DNA of 64,000 nt from Rana temporaria (Eukaryota; Chordata; Amphibia; Anura; Ranidae): NCBI RefSeq assembly GCF_905171775.1, contig NC_053491.1, forward strand, positions 224,726,486 to 224,790,485, given 5' to 3'. Positions within the stretch are counted from its first letter, which is position 1. Each line of letters opens with the position of its first letter. Of this stretch, positions 63,836 to 64,000 are shown piece after piece. The translations under genes and the position numbers were made by a program. The notes under the pieces were generated by a model. That model made no database searches and had not been told where the DNA came from. It worked only from the letters and a program-made list of their open reading frames with translations.

Positions 63836-64000
63836 GAACTTGCACTTTAAAAACAGCAAGCTGTTTTACACTCGTATTACAACCTTGGAAAAAAAAAAAA
63901 AGCATAATACTGCTGTAGTCAGTTCCAACATCACAATCCTATATCAGACCAAACCGTCTGTTCACAAAACTACATAGGTCAAATATGTTAAGTATCCTAA

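Overview
The window reads as anuran nuclear DNA, most likely from a true frog (ranid) with a large, transposon-rich genome. The reasons are: two exons of a vertebrate host gene, fam53c; DIRS-type tyrosine-recombinase retroelements; Tc1 copies of the type shared by fishes and frogs; a dense population of TTAA-flanked and hairpin non-autonomous elements; and (AT)n runs. There is no bacterial gene structure, and no tRNA or rRNA gene was seen.

Layout. 1-5702: plus-strand DIRS-like element A, cut by the window's left edge, with an intact RT/RNase H ORF but broken gag and recombinase. 5703-10434: small elements (hAT hairpin element with an 8-bp target duplication, TTAA-type repeat, L2-type tail, two related 'GTACACA' elements). 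10435-16639: minus-strand DIRS-like element B, in which gag, RT-RNaseH-MT and tyrosine recombinase all look open. 16688-20270: a Tc1 relic and several inverted-repeat elements. 20335-31545: a 0.77-kb hAT-type element, further MITEs, simple repeats and a minisatellite, with no convincing gene.

32711-39079 is the host gene part: the last coding exon (32711-32935) and the large preceding exon (38322-39079) of fam53c on the minus strand. The 5.4-kb intron between them holds a Penelope-like RT relic and two inverted-repeat elements. The upstream fam53c exons were not found and probably lie beyond the right edge.

39280-53480 is deeply nested: a second Tc1 relic carrying two MITEs, then an L1/Tx1-like LINE relic (about 44712-52430). 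The LINE relic is split by a hammerhead-like insert, a 0.7-kb inverted-repeat element, a 458-bp near-perfect foldback and a TTAA-type repeat. That repeat carries an L2-like LINE, which is itself split by a TTAA-flanked piggyBac-type element.

54138-61476 is the most interesting unit: a 7.3-kb TTAA-flanked piggyBac-family element with a complete 655-aa transposase, a direct and inverted repeat array on its left side and about 170-bp tandem repeats upstream of the gene. Two shorter TTAA-flanked elements (37188-38080 and 49222-50465) share its subterminal sequences and are plausible non-autonomous partners. 61477-64000 holds more MITEs and an L1/Tx1-like LINE tail on the minus strand.

The genes fall into three kinds: mobile-element enzymes, their dead copies, and one host gene. 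Any functional interplay proposed here (transposase acting on the short elements, element B supplying proteins to A) is inference from shared ends and intact reading frames.
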